50,232 nucleotides of DNA from Planctomycetia bacterium (GTDB lineage: Bacteria > Planctomycetota > Planctomycetia > Pirellulales > Thermoguttaceae): the NCBI GenBank assembly GCA_030527185.1, contig JAUNBF010000024.1, positions 1-50,232 on the forward strand, read 5' to 3'. A program made the translations under genes and the position numbers. Of the stretch, positions 8,418 through 16,936 are shown piece after piece. How positions within the stretch are numbered: the first letter of the stretch is position 1; the number at the start of each line of letters is the position of its first letter. The notes under the pieces were generated by a model, which saw nothing but the letters and a program-made list of their open reading frames with translations, did no database searches and was not told the origin of the DNA.

Positions 8418-9764
8418 TCATCTCCGTTTCGATGCCTGCCGTTCCGCAATGAGCAACGCCATCTCCATCGCCTGTTCGTAATTCAACCGTGGGTCAACAT
8501 CGGACTGATAGTCCCGATAGAGGTCGTCCACCGTCAGACCGCGTGCCCCGCCCGTACACTCCGTCACATTCTCCCCCGTCAGTTCGACGTGAATCCCCCC
8601 CAGGTGCGTCCCTTCCCGCTCCAGAATACTCGACGCCTGGAGCAATTCGCTTAAAATATCGTCGAATCGGCGTGTTTTCATCCCCCCCGGCGTCGTTCGG
8701 GTGTTGCCGTGCATGGGATCGCAAATCCAGAGTACGTTCCGCTTCTCACGCTGAATCGCCTCCACCAGTCCCGGCAGTTTCTCCGACACCCGATTCACTC
8801 CAAAACGGTGAATCAGGCAAAGTCGCCCTTTTTCGTTCTGCGGATTGAGTACCTTCGTCAGCTCCACCAGTTCCTCCGGCTCCATCGTCGGCCCGACTTT
8901 CATACCGATCGGATTCGCAATGCCCCGGAAAAATTCGACGTGGGCACCGTCGATCTGCCGCGTCCGGTCGCCAATCCAGGGGAAGTGCGTCGTCAGATCG
9001 TACCAATTCTCCCGCCTCGGAACCCGCCGCGTCTGGGCTATTTCGTAAGGCAAATGCAGCCCTTCATGCGAACAGAAAAACGTCGTCTCCGTCAGCTGGT
9101 CGATTTTGCCGGCAATCACTTCCATGAAGTGAATCGATGAGTCGATCGATTGGAAAATCCGGCGGTATTCGCGAGATCGCTCCGTCAGATTCACGAAACC
9201 CAACTCCCAATATTCCGGGTGGTGCATGTCGGCAAAACCGCCCGCAATGAAGCTGCGGATGAAATTCAGCGTGATGGCCGCGTGGCTGTACCCTATGACA
9301 AGATTGTGCGGGTCGGGCGTGCGGGCTTCGGCGGTAAATTCAGGACGGTTGATGAGCGGCCCGCGATAACTCGGAAGCGTCATCTCCCCCCGCGTCTCCG
9401 TCGGGGAACTACGCGGCTTGGCATATTGCCCGGCAATTCGCCCCAACCGAATGATTTGCTTGCGACTGCCGTAAATGAGAATGTAACTCATCAAAAGCAA
9501 AATCTTCAATTTGCTCGTAATCACGTTCGGATTGCACGACTCGAACGTTTCGGAACAGTCCCCGCCCTGCAAGACGAAATAACGCCCTTCCTCCGCCGCG
9601 GCCAATTGTTGCCGGAGGTTTTCGATTTCGCCGCTGGTCACCAACGGTGGCAGTTTGGAGACCGTCACCACCGCGTCCTCCAACGCCTGCGGATCGGGAT
9701 AATCGACCCACTGTCCAATCGGTTTCGTCTTCCACGAATACGGTGTCCAGTCACTCGGTGTCAT
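8418..9764 (-). CDS. Class II 3-deoxy-7-phosphoheptulonate synthase
   Basis: This enzyme (448 aa) condenses phosphoenolpyruvate and erythrose 4-phosphate to DAHP, the first step of the shikimate pathway. It is the plant/actinobacterial class II form: LQGGDCSETF near the N-terminus, GRIAGQYAKPRSSPTE, FFCSHEGLHLPYE, VGPTM, CDPMHGNT, and GGIHVELTGENVTECTGG at the C-terminus. Length and ends match the family. GGAGGAG lies upstream of the ATG, inside the preceding gene, and the start overlaps the guanylyltransferase stop as ATGA. ApbE starts one base after its stop. No shikimate-pathway partner is nearby, so the operon is functionally mixed. Confidence 0.95.
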   Translation of the reverse strand: MTPSDWTPYSWKTKPIGQWVDYPDPQALEDAVVTVSKLPPLVTSGEIENLRQQLAAAEEGRYFVLQGGDCSETFESCNPNVITSKLKILLLMSYILIYGSRKQIIRLGRIAGQYAKPRSSPTETRGEMTLPSYRGPLINRPEFTAEARTPDPHNLVIGYSHAAITLNFIRSFIAGGFADMHHPEYWELGFVNLTERSREYRRIFQSIDSSIHFMEVIAGKIDQLTETTFFCSHEGLHLPYEIAQTRRVPRRENWYDLTTHFPWIGDRTRQIDGAHVEFFRGIANPIGMKVGPTMEPEELVELTKVLNPQNEKGRLCLIHRFGVNRVSEKLPGLVEAIQREKRNVLWICDPMHGNTRTTPGGMKTRRFDDILSELLQASSILEREGTHLGGIHVELTGENVTECTGGARGLTVDDLYRDYQSDVDPRLNYEQAMEMALLIAERQASKRR

Positions 9765-10882
9765 AAAAGCTCCTCCAAACCACGTTCCCGCAATACCTGC
9801 GTTATTTTCCGAATCGACTCTTCCCGATGTTTGTCGAACACCAGAACCACGTCGTCCAGCACCAAAATCCCCAAATCCGCCACACCAAAACAGACCACCC
9901 GCCGCTTGGAATCAGTACTGCGAATCAGGCAGTCGTGCGTTTCCAGCAAAATCGGCTCGCCACTCGACACAGAGCAGAGAATCGTGTTTCCCGCGTCGTC
10001 GTGCGGAAAAAGTCGCTCCAGGGCACTCCACGTTCCCGCGTCGTCCCACTGAAACGGTGCCGCCGCCATCAGCACTTCCCCAGCCGCTGCCGCAGGTTCC
10101 AGAACCGCATAATCCATTGCGATACTTTCCATCGTCGGAAATATTGTAGCCAATTTTTCCTGAAACGCAAGGCTCCGCGACGAACTTTCTTGCAATGCCG
10201 CCCGCAATTCCATCGTCGGCTCGTAAACGCCGGGGGAATGTCGCCGCAACTGCTCCAGAATCGTCGTGGCTCGCCAGACAAATATCCCCGCGTTCCAGAA
10301 AAACCGACCCGTCGCCAGGTATTCCGCCGCCGTCTCCCGGGAGGGCTTCTCCCGAAAACGCGAAACCTGAAAAATCGGAATTTCCCCTTCCATTTGCCAG
10401 AGTTGCGAACGTTCGATATACCCGAACGCTTCCGACGGGGAGGTGGGACGAATGCCAAGCGTCAGGAGCGATTCTGGCGACGTATCCACCGCGTGAGCCG
10501 CCGCCCGCAACGTTTCCCGGAACTCCTCCGCAGGCGAAATCACATGGTCGCACGGCAAAACCACCATCGTCGCGTCCGGGTCTTGTTCCAGGCACAAAAT
10601 GGCCGCCAACGCAATACAGGCTGCCGTATTGCGGGCACATGGCTCCACCACCACCCCTTCCGCCCCCAGTTCCGGTACCTGTTCCTCCACCGCCTGGCGA
10701 AGATTCTTTCCCGTAAAAATCCGAATCCGCTCTCGCTCCACCAACGGACTCAGCCGATCCACCGTCTGCTGCAAAAAAGAGCGTTCCCCTTCCAGACGAA
10801 GCAACTGTTTCGGACGATTTTTTCGACTTTCCGGCCAAAGGCGTGTCCCGGAACCACCTGCCATAATAATTGCGTGAAGCAT
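9761..10882 (-). CDS. manC: Mannose-1-phosphate guanylyltransferase
   Basis: The enzyme makes GDP-mannose from mannose-1-P and GTP for glycans and exopolysaccharide. The 373-residue protein is the short form without a fused phosphomannose isomerase domain. The nucleotide-binding motif MAGGSGTRLWPESR with RPKQ is at residues 8-26. VVEPCARNTAACIALAA, VLPCDHVI, FGYIER, SRFREKPS, FWNAGIFVWR, MDYAVLE and WDDAGTW follow in family order. The start has no obvious ribosome binding site and lies 30 nt after the HEAT-type gene, so it probably depends on read-through from it. Its stop overlaps the next start by four bases. Confidence 0.93.
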   Translation of the reverse strand: MLHAIIMAGGSGTRLWPESRKNRPKQLLRLEGERSFLQQTVDRLSPLVERERIRIFTGKNLRQAVEEQVPELGAEGVVVEPCARNTAACIALAAILCLEQDPDATMVVLPCDHVISPAEEFRETLRAAAHAVDTSPESLLTLGIRPTSPSEAFGYIERSQLWQMEGEIPIFQVSRFREKPSRETAAEYLATGRFFWNAGIFVWRATTILEQLRRHSPGVYEPTMELRAALQESSSRSLAFQEKLATIFPTMESIAMDYAVLEPAAAAGEVLMAAAPFQWDDAGTWSALERLFPHDDAGNTILCSVSSGEPILLETHDCLIRSTDSKRRVVCFGVADLGILVLDDVVLVFDKHREESIRKITQVLRERGLEELL

Positions 10883-10912
10883 GAGGTCGATTTAAGGATT
10901 AATAGGGAATGG

Positions 10913-12670
10913 TTAATGAGGAAGGTTGGGGTGGTACTTTTTCGCACGTTCTACGAGATGGGAGTCGGTGCATTTTTCTATCACACGATTCAGCAAAGAT
11001 GTGAAATACTCAACGTTGGGACGACGGAGGTTGTTGTGATGGGCTAAATCCACCACGGCTCGATAAACATCCTGCTCCAATTGCGGGTCGTCCACAAATT
11101 CCATCGCGAATCGTACACTGGCAATATCCCGAATCGCGCTGAGACGGCTGAGGATCAGTTTTTTCTCTTCCACACGGGTTGCTTTCGACATGGCAATTCG
11201 TAACATCGCCAATTTATCCGCAGCCGAGGCGGAAATGCCAATCTGGTCGTCGGGGAGGGAGACGACGCGGATATACGCCCGCAACGCGGATATTTTTTGG
11301 GATTCGTGGAAATCCGCTCCGTCCACCACCTGGAGCATTTGCTGGTTCTGTTTGGCGTTGGGCAAATTGCACAAAGCGTGAATGGCCACTTCCCGATTCG
11401 CCGATGACGTCAGATTTTCCTCAATCACCTGCCATGCCGCGTCGTCGCCGATTCGACCCAGCAGTGGGAGGTATTCCGGCAGATTTTCCGACGTGATTTT
11501 CGCCCGTACCCACTGTGAATTGCCGTCCGAAAGGAGCATGAGGGACTTTTCCGCCCCCTCACGTTCGCCGCCGGCCGGGAAAAGGAGCAGAATATCGAGT
11601 AAATCGCCGATATTTTCCGACGTCGCCACAGAACATGCGGCCTGAAAAATCGCGGCTCGATTCTCGCATTTCGGCTCTTGCATCCGCGTCAGAAGAACGG
11701 GAAACAACTCCGAAGAATAACGTCCGGCAAGAATTTCCGCAAGGAGCGTAAACGATTGCGTATCGGTCGTTTCCCGCAACGTTTTCAGCAACGCCGCGTC
11801 GAGACCATCGGCTTCCAGCACGCAGAGAATCCGAAACACCAGGTTCCGGTCGGTGGCGGCATATTCCAGAAGCGTCGGCAAATCTTCCGCCGTACCGAGT
11901 TTTTCCAAAGCCAGAATCCCCGCCCGTTTCAGTGCTTCCGCGTCAGCGCCTTCCGCACGAATCGCTTCCCGCACCACCGGCAGGTACTTCCGATCGCCCA
12001 AAACGGTCAACGACGCCAACGTCCGCAATTTTTTCGCAACCGAAAACGTCGCGTAATCCCGCATGTACTCCGACACCGCTTCCGACGTGGCATACGGCAG
12101 GCACTGCGGCCATTCGCTCTCCATGGCGGTGGAAATATCCTGCGTCTGCTGTTTTAACGCACTCTGAATCATCTGCCGGTCGGTGTCGTGAGCCTGAGCA
12201 AGGGCGGCGGTGAGAACTTCCTTTCCCCGCGTGCCAGGAATTTTGGAAAGTACCCGAATCGCCTCATCCCGAAGCGTATATTCCGTGTGCGTCAGAAAAA
12301 CGGCCAGTGCCGAAACGTCCGAATCTTCCCCAATCCACTGAAATTGCTTCACCAGCCAGACTTTCAGCCAGACGGGAACCGCGTCGGACGCCAGGGCTTC
12401 TTTCATCTGCCGAACGACCTCCTTTTTTTGCGCCTCGTTGCCAGGAGCGGTCGCGCGGAGACAAATCTGCTCCCACTGAGCCAGTACCGCTTCGTGAGGG
12501 CCTGCCACGTGCGGTTTCGCGTTCTCGAACGTGCTTCCACCATCGTTCGCAAGCGACGGCCCGGAAATCATCGTCTCCAGCAATTCCGCCAGCCGAACCG
12601 GCTCCTCCGCTTGCAAATTTCCCAAACCAATCAGCAAAAATGCCGTTCCCAACCAAATGTTTATTTTCAT
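10913..12670 (-). CDS. Exported HEAT-repeat-like protein
   Basis: This is a 585-residue protein of unknown function. A signal peptide (IWLGTAFLLIGLGNLQA) is followed by alpha-helical units of about 30-35 residues with HEAT-like spacing: LRDEAIRVLSKI, LKRAGILALEKLGTAEDLPTL, VAIHALCNLPNA. The ATG at 12670, with AAAGGAAA upstream, is preferred to an adjacent upstream TTG. No catalytic motif is visible. Exported HEAT proteins are common in Planctomycetes, often as scaffolds, but the partner is unknown. It heads the operon with the guanylyltransferase, DAHP synthase and ApbE genes. Confidence 0.6.
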   Translation of the reverse strand: MKINIWLGTAFLLIGLGNLQAEEPVRLAELLETMISGPSLANDGGSTFENAKPHVAGPHEAVLAQWEQICLRATAPGNEAQKKEVVRQMKEALASDAVPVWLKVWLVKQFQWIGEDSDVSALAVFLTHTEYTLRDEAIRVLSKIPGTRGKEVLTAALAQAHDTDRQMIQSALKQQTQDISTAMESEWPQCLPYATSEAVSEYMRDYATFSVAKKLRTLASLTVLGDRKYLPVVREAIRAEGADAEALKRAGILALEKLGTAEDLPTLLEYAATDRNLVFRILCVLEADGLDAALLKTLRETTDTQSFTLLAEILAGRYSSELFPVLLTRMQEPKCENRAAIFQAACSVATSENIGDLLDILLLFPAGGEREGAEKSLMLLSDGNSQWVRAKITSENLPEYLPLLGRIGDDAAWQVIEENLTSSANREVAIHALCNLPNAKQNQQMLQVVDGADFHESQKISALRAYIRVVSLPDDQIGISASAADKLAMLRIAMSKATRVEEKKLILSRLSAIRDIASVRFAMEFVDDPQLEQDVYRAVVDLAHHNNLRRPNVEYFTSLLNRVIEKCTDSHLVERAKKYHPNLPH

Positions 12671-12852
12671 CAAAATTTCCTTTCCTAAATAATCTTCATC
12701 GACAGTATTAGAGTACGCCTAAAAACATTTTCTCATGTTTATTTTCCCATAAATTCATCTTAACGATAAAAACTTATCCTAATCCATCTTCTTTATCTCG
12801 TCGCTAAACCCCGATTTTCAGTATCCACTGAGGAAAAAGTGGGAATGGAAAT

Positions 12853-13044
12853 ATCTGCGTCTTCTGCGTCGTCAAGGTAAATCGTATTTTCCTTAATCTG
12901 CGGATAATTATTAACGTTGGAAGGGGAGGAAAATACGATTTGCCTTGACGTTGAAATTGCTGGATTTATCCAAAAATCTCTCTGAAAAATAAGTTTTCTC
13001 GCACTTCCTTTTTTTTGTCCGCAGATTACGCAGAAGACGCAGAT
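12853..13044. repeat. Nested inverted-repeat element
   Basis: The outer arms, 12853-12869 and 13028-13044, are perfect 17-bp inverted copies of a sequence starting ATCTGCGTC. Inside them, 12870-12892 and 12928-12950 form a 23-bp inverted repeat with one mismatch that would be a G-U pair in RNA, enclosing 35 nt. The outer repeat translates to an ICVFCVICG-like string, which I recall as typical of repetitive non-coding elements in many bacterial genomes. Transcribed, it would fold strongly on either strand. Confidence 0.7.
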
Positions 13045-13211
13045 GATTTTACTTTTACCTCTTTCTTCTGCGGAAAGTCTCCTACACTGCCAACGGCTCA
13101 ATCGGCGTTTTCAAAAATGTAGCAAACAAATTCTGGAAATGCAGTCGTGCTTTGTGAAACTTATAAATAGGGATAATGATTTCCATTCCAACCTGGTAGG
13201 TTAGAAGAGGA

Positions 13212-13239
13212 AAACGCTATTTGAAAAAGTCTTTTGGCT
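13212..13239 (+). repeat. 28-nt repeat, copy 1
   Basis: It shares 25 of 28 bases with 14727-14754 in the same orientation (core TTTGAAAAAGTCTTT). The two copies flank the Gfo/Idh/MocA gene on both sides. Confidence 0.6.
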
Positions 13240-13393
13240 GATCGTAGCGCGACTCACGGCGGCCGTGGAGAGGAAACCTTTCTATAGAAGGAGTTCTCCT
13301 CTCCAGACCTCTCCTTCCAGAGATTTTTATTGGTGGCTGCGCCGCGATTGTTTTTGCGATTGTACGATTAGTCATTCATTTTTGCCTCATTAA

Positions 13394-14644
13394 CTAGAGT
13401 TCGATTGCGTACGGATAACGCTGTACCCGACGAACCATTCGGGAAGCGTCCGGGTCGTTGACGAACGTACACGTTTCCGCGTCCCACTCCAATTTCCGAT
13501 TCAACCGATAGCACAACGCCATCAACTGGCACAGTGTGGCAGCCTTGGCCGGATACTCCACATCCTGAAACGGACGGACACGATGCCGGACGCACCAGTT
13601 GAAATCTTCTATCAGCCGCGTCGCCCCGCCGTGGTACCGACGCACGTCCACCGCCCGCCGTGGCTCGATTTTGCCACGATCCCGATTATGGCGAAATTCC
13701 CGCTCTGAACCGCAGAGCGTGATGTCGTGACCGCCTCGCGCGTGGTACATCTGGAACCCGTTGCGGTAAATGGCCAGCACACCCGGCGTCTCGTTCTCCT
13801 CACAGTGTGGCGGAATCAGCGTTACCGGTTCCTCCTTCTCCAGCCCGACAATATACAATACACCTGCGAACTTGTGCGCTCCCCAGTCGGCCAGAAAACC
13901 ATTCCCATACTCCAAAAATTCCCGCCAGCCACCGCCGTAGCTCCCCGAACAACGCCACGAATGGTACGGCACCCACGGAGCCTGCCCCAGCCAACGATCC
14001 CAGTCCAGTCCCTCCGGCTGCGGCTGCATCGGTGTCCAGCACTCTCGCGGCGGATTCCCGACCTGGACGTGTGCCGTCTTCACTTCGCCCAACGCACCAC
14101 TTTGCACAATCGGTGCCATGTAGCCATAATCTTCCATCACCCGCTGACTTCCCCCCGTCACCACCCGATTGTACATCCGTGCCGCTTTCACGATCTGGCG
14201 GCTTTCGATCGGTGTGAGCGTCAACGGCTTCTCACAATAAACATCCTTTCCCGCACGGCATGCCTCCACCGTAATCTTCGTGTGCCAGTGGTCGGGCGTG
14301 GTGTTGATCAGAATGTCCACCTCCTCCTGCTGCAAAATATCCTCATAGCGGGCAAACATCCGACAGTCCTGATTCCTGTAATACCCGTTCACACGGTCTC
14401 GTGCCGCTTCCATCTGGCGTTGGAAACAGTCGCTGACCATCGACACCTGCATGTTCGGGCTTCCCAACGCGCTTCCCATCACTTCCCGACCACGATTGCC
14501 ATAGCCCACCAACGCGGTTATTAGACGTTCGTTGGGCGAAATCTTTCCATCCCGCCCCAAGGCATTGCCCGGCAGGAATGTGGGAAGGGTGACACAAGCC
14601 GACGTTATGAGAAATGTTCGGCGGGAGAGGTTCTTTTGAGACAT
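13394..14644 (-). CDS. Tat-exported Gfo/Idh/MocA family oxidoreductase
   Basis: This is a 416-residue NAD(P)-dependent sugar-oxidoreductase-type protein. The start at 14644 is set by AGGAG upstream and by the twin-arginine signal SRRTFLITSACVTLPTF. The Rossmann part follows: ALVGYGNRGREVM, then DILINTTPDHWHTKI, with the family's cofactor/catalytic motif EKPLTLTPIESRQIV. The C-terminal half is the alpha/beta substrate domain with WDRWLGQAPWVPYH, DWGAHKFAGVLYI and HGGATRLIEDFNWCVR. It resembles the many planctomycete Tat-signal members. The substrate is not deducible. It lies 161 nt downstream of the YVTN/cytochrome gene. Confidence 0.88.
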   Translation of the reverse strand: MSQKNLSRRTFLITSACVTLPTFLPGNALGRDGKISPNERLITALVGYGNRGREVMGSALGSPNMQVSMVSDCFQRQMEAARDRVNGYYRNQDCRMFARYEDILQQEEVDILINTTPDHWHTKITVEACRAGKDVYCEKPLTLTPIESRQIVKAARMYNRVVTGGSQRVMEDYGYMAPIVQSGALGEVKTAHVQVGNPPRECWTPMQPQPEGLDWDRWLGQAPWVPYHSWRCSGSYGGGWREFLEYGNGFLADWGAHKFAGVLYIVGLEKEEPVTLIPPHCEENETPGVLAIYRNGFQMYHARGGHDITLCGSEREFRHNRDRGKIEPRRAVDVRRYHGGATRLIEDFNWCVRHRVRPFQDVEYPAKAATLCQLMALCYRLNRKLEWDAETCTFVNDPDASRMVRRVQRYPYAIEL

Positions 14645-14726
14645 GAATGGACTCCTGTATGGGAATGAAAACAAAATAAAGTAATACGTTACCACGGCTC
14701 ACGCAAACGCCGTGGGTTGGAAACTC

Positions 14727-14754
14727 AAACGCTGTTTGAAAAAGTCTTTCGGCC
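14727..14754 (+). repeat. 28-nt repeat, copy 2
   Basis: Second copy of the repeat at 13212-13239, with three differences, between the Gfo/Idh/MocA gene and the cytochrome gene. A hairpin (14763-14769 with 14782-14788, GCCGCTT/AAGCGGC) follows it but lacks a T-run in the minus-strand reading direction, so I do not call it a terminator. Confidence 0.6.
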
Positions 14755-14805
14755 AGAGGGACGCCGCTTGCGCCAAAACGAAAGCGGCATTTTCTTTCTT
14801 CCTTT

Positions 14806-16689
14806 TTACAACGATCCGACGTACTCCACCAATGCCTCAATCTCCTCGTCGGTCAACTTGTCCACCTCCCCTTTCTGCTTCCCATGCTGCCCTTCCTTGA
14901 AGAGTTGGAACAGTGTGGTGTAGCGTCCGTCGTGAAGATAGGGGGCGGTTCGCCAGACTTCACACAACGTGGGCGAATCGAAATCACGACGACGGTCGAA
15001 GGGATTTTCCGTATCGACGTCGTGCATCTGCATGTCGGTAAAGTACCAGTCGGCAGGATGGCATTTGTCGCAATTGACCCGTTTGAAAATTTCCTCTCCC
15101 TTTTTCGCTTTTTCGCTCAGTTGACCATTGACCAGAAGCGGGCTGGGAAGGGCTTTCATCGCCTTGAGGTACTCATCGATCGAGGCCGGGTCTTTTTCCG
15201 GGCGAACGGAGAAGAGAATGTGCTTGAAACCGCTTCGGACGCAGTGTTCCGCGTCGGCACGAATCCCGGTAATCATCGTCGGGGGCGTTTCGTGCGAGTG
15301 GAGCATCGATTTCGCGTTTTTCGGATTGCCGAGACCATCGTTCATCAAATCCCAGTTCAAACCATCCGTTCGGGTGTAGGGATGGCACGACGCGCACGAC
15401 TGCCATTGCTGGAAACAGACGGTTCCATCGTTGAACGTCATCAGCCCGTGCCGTTTTTCGGAATATTGGTGATTCGGCGTGAATTTCAGTTCGCCGACCT
15501 GTTTTTTCGTCTTCAAATCCACCACGGCCAGAGAATCGGTGAAATACATCGGAATAAACGCTTTTTCGCCGACAATCACAACGTTTCGCGGACCATTTCC
15601 GCTCAGTTTCACCCGCGTTCGCATCCCAACGAGAAAGGCCAGGTCGTTCGGAACGTCGGCACTGGAGGCGGAACTGTAGCCACTGTTGCTCTTTTGCCCC
15701 TGTCCATCGGCCTGTTCCTGGGCGGCAATTTTGTCCAGTTTTTCAAACATCGCCTGTGCGTCGATCACACTGATTTCATGCGTCCCGGCATGGGAAATGA
15801 CCAGCGTTTTGCCGTCCCCCGTCATGGACGCGCCCCACGGATTGGAAGCTCCCAAATCGATGTCGTCGAGCAGCACGACGTTGATCAATTTTCGATTGGC
15901 CGCGTCGAGAATCGCCACCGCGTTGGTATTCATCCAGCCACGTTCCAACTGCGTTGTCGGCATCTGGTAACGTGCCAGGTTGTTCGTCACAAATGCGTAT
16001 TTGCCGTCGGGCGAAACTTTCACTTCATGCAGCGCAACACAACCGTTGAGCAGGCGAATGTTCCCTTTTTCCAGCGTCGCGGTATCGATCCACGTCACTT
16101 CCGCGGCCACATCGTAACCATCCGACGGATCGAGCGGGAGGAAGTTCGTCACATAGACCGTTTTGCCATCCGGCGTAATGTCGACGGAAATCGGCTCACG
16201 AATGACGGGAATTCGCTGGAGTTCCTTCTTTTGTCCCAAATCGATGACGGAAACATCGGTGGAAAATCGATTGGCAACGTAGGCGGTCTGGCCGTTGGGA
16301 TGAATCACAACCGATTCGGGGCAGTAGCCGGTCTCCACTTTCCAGTCCGTATTTCCCGACGCCACGTCGATGCACGACAAAAGGCCATTTTGCGGCGGGC
16401 GGGCACTGGTCACGAAGATTTTGGTACTCTCCGCGTTGCGTGTGACATGGGTGGGGGTTCCCTCAATGGCATATTCTTTCGTGACTGCCAGCGTGGCCGT
16501 ATCGACCTGGACGACTTTGGCCGCGTCGAACTGCACCACATAGAGAAATTTCCCATCCGCCGAAGCGATCGCGTTCTGGGGTCCCTTATAGTCGGTATCG
16601 CGTGAATAATCCGCGTTTTGAGCCGAGACGGAACCTGCTATTGCCACGAGACTTGCCAGAATCATCAGGACATGGAACATTCGATTCAT
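14806..16689 (-). CDS. Exported YVTN beta-propeller with di-haem cytochrome c domain
   Basis: This 627-residue protein has a signal peptide ending near VSA-Q. Residues ~35-400 form propeller blades with the YVTN signature, for example KTVYVTN, QTAYVANRFSTDVSVID and KYAFVTNN. The C-terminal ~200 residues carry two c-type haem sites, CASCH (Cys432, Cys435, His436) and CDKCH (Cys540, Cys543, His544), and the segment TLCEVWRTAPYLHDGRYTTL, which recalls di-haem cytochrome c peroxidase (MauG/CcpA-like) domains. A periplasmic redox role is inferred; the electron partner is unknown. AAGGAG precedes the ATG. A Gly/Ser/Gln-rich linker at ~323-345 interrupts the propeller. Confidence 0.85.
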   Translation of the reverse strand: MNRMFHVLMILASLVAIAGSVSAQNADYSRDTDYKGPQNAIASADGKFLYVVQFDAAKVVQVDTATLAVTKEYAIEGTPTHVTRNAESTKIFVTSARPPQNGLLSCIDVASGNTDWKVETGYCPESVVIHPNGQTAYVANRFSTDVSVIDLGQKKELQRIPVIREPISVDITPDGKTVYVTNFLPLDPSDGYDVAAEVTWIDTATLEKGNIRLLNGCVALHEVKVSPDGKYAFVTNNLARYQMPTTQLERGWMNTNAVAILDAANRKLINVVLLDDIDLGASNPWGASMTGDGKTLVISHAGTHEISVIDAQAMFEKLDKIAAQEQADGQGQKSNSGYSSASSADVPNDLAFLVGMRTRVKLSGNGPRNVVIVGEKAFIPMYFTDSLAVVDLKTKKQVGELKFTPNHQYSEKRHGLMTFNDGTVCFQQWQSCASCHPYTRTDGLNWDLMNDGLGNPKNAKSMLHSHETPPTMITGIRADAEHCVRSGFKHILFSVRPEKDPASIDEYLKAMKALPSPLLVNGQLSEKAKKGEEIFKRVNCDKCHPADWYFTDMQMHDVDTENPFDRRRDFDSPTLCEVWRTAPYLHDGRYTTLFQLFKEGQHGKQKGEVDKLTDEEIEALVEYVGSL

Positions 16690-16936
16690 AAAATTTCTCC
16701 TTGCATGGAACGATGGATTATGGAGAGGATATTCATTTTTCCCAAGTCGTGCCTGGGAAGATTTTTCCTCTGTCTATTTTTCTCTATTAAAAACTATCTT
16801 CCTGGAAATTGCAAGAGGTACTTCCAGGTTTTTTCCAAATATCGTGGGAGTGCGGGGTGGGGGCTACCTTTTATCAAAAAGATATAGTATGATAAAGTGA
16901 TGATAGAATACCGGAAAAAAGAAAGGAATCCTCACC

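Larger units (their letters stand above)
12671..13393. other. Long intergenic region rich in inverted repeats
   Basis: This 723-nt stretch has no credible gene; a 102-codon minus-strand frame at 12793-13101 simply reads through repeat DNA. It contains the nested inverted repeats described separately, one 28-nt repeat copy at 13212-13239, the near-perfect palindrome CACGGCGGCCGTG at about 13253-13265, and a further pair GGAGAGGA / TCCTCTCC around 13267-13303. Confidence 0.6.

Noticed and set aside
12853..13044. CRISPR-like repeats
   Set aside because: The repeats are inverted pairs, not regularly spaced direct repeats, and there are no cas genes.
12793..13101. 102-codon frame in the spacer after the HEAT-type gene
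   Set aside because: It reads straight through the inverted-repeat element; strings like ICVFCVICG are typical of translated repeats, not of proteins.
14763..14788. Hairpin GCCGCTT/AAGCGGC as terminator of the cytochrome gene
   Set aside because: No T-run follows in the minus-strand reading direction.
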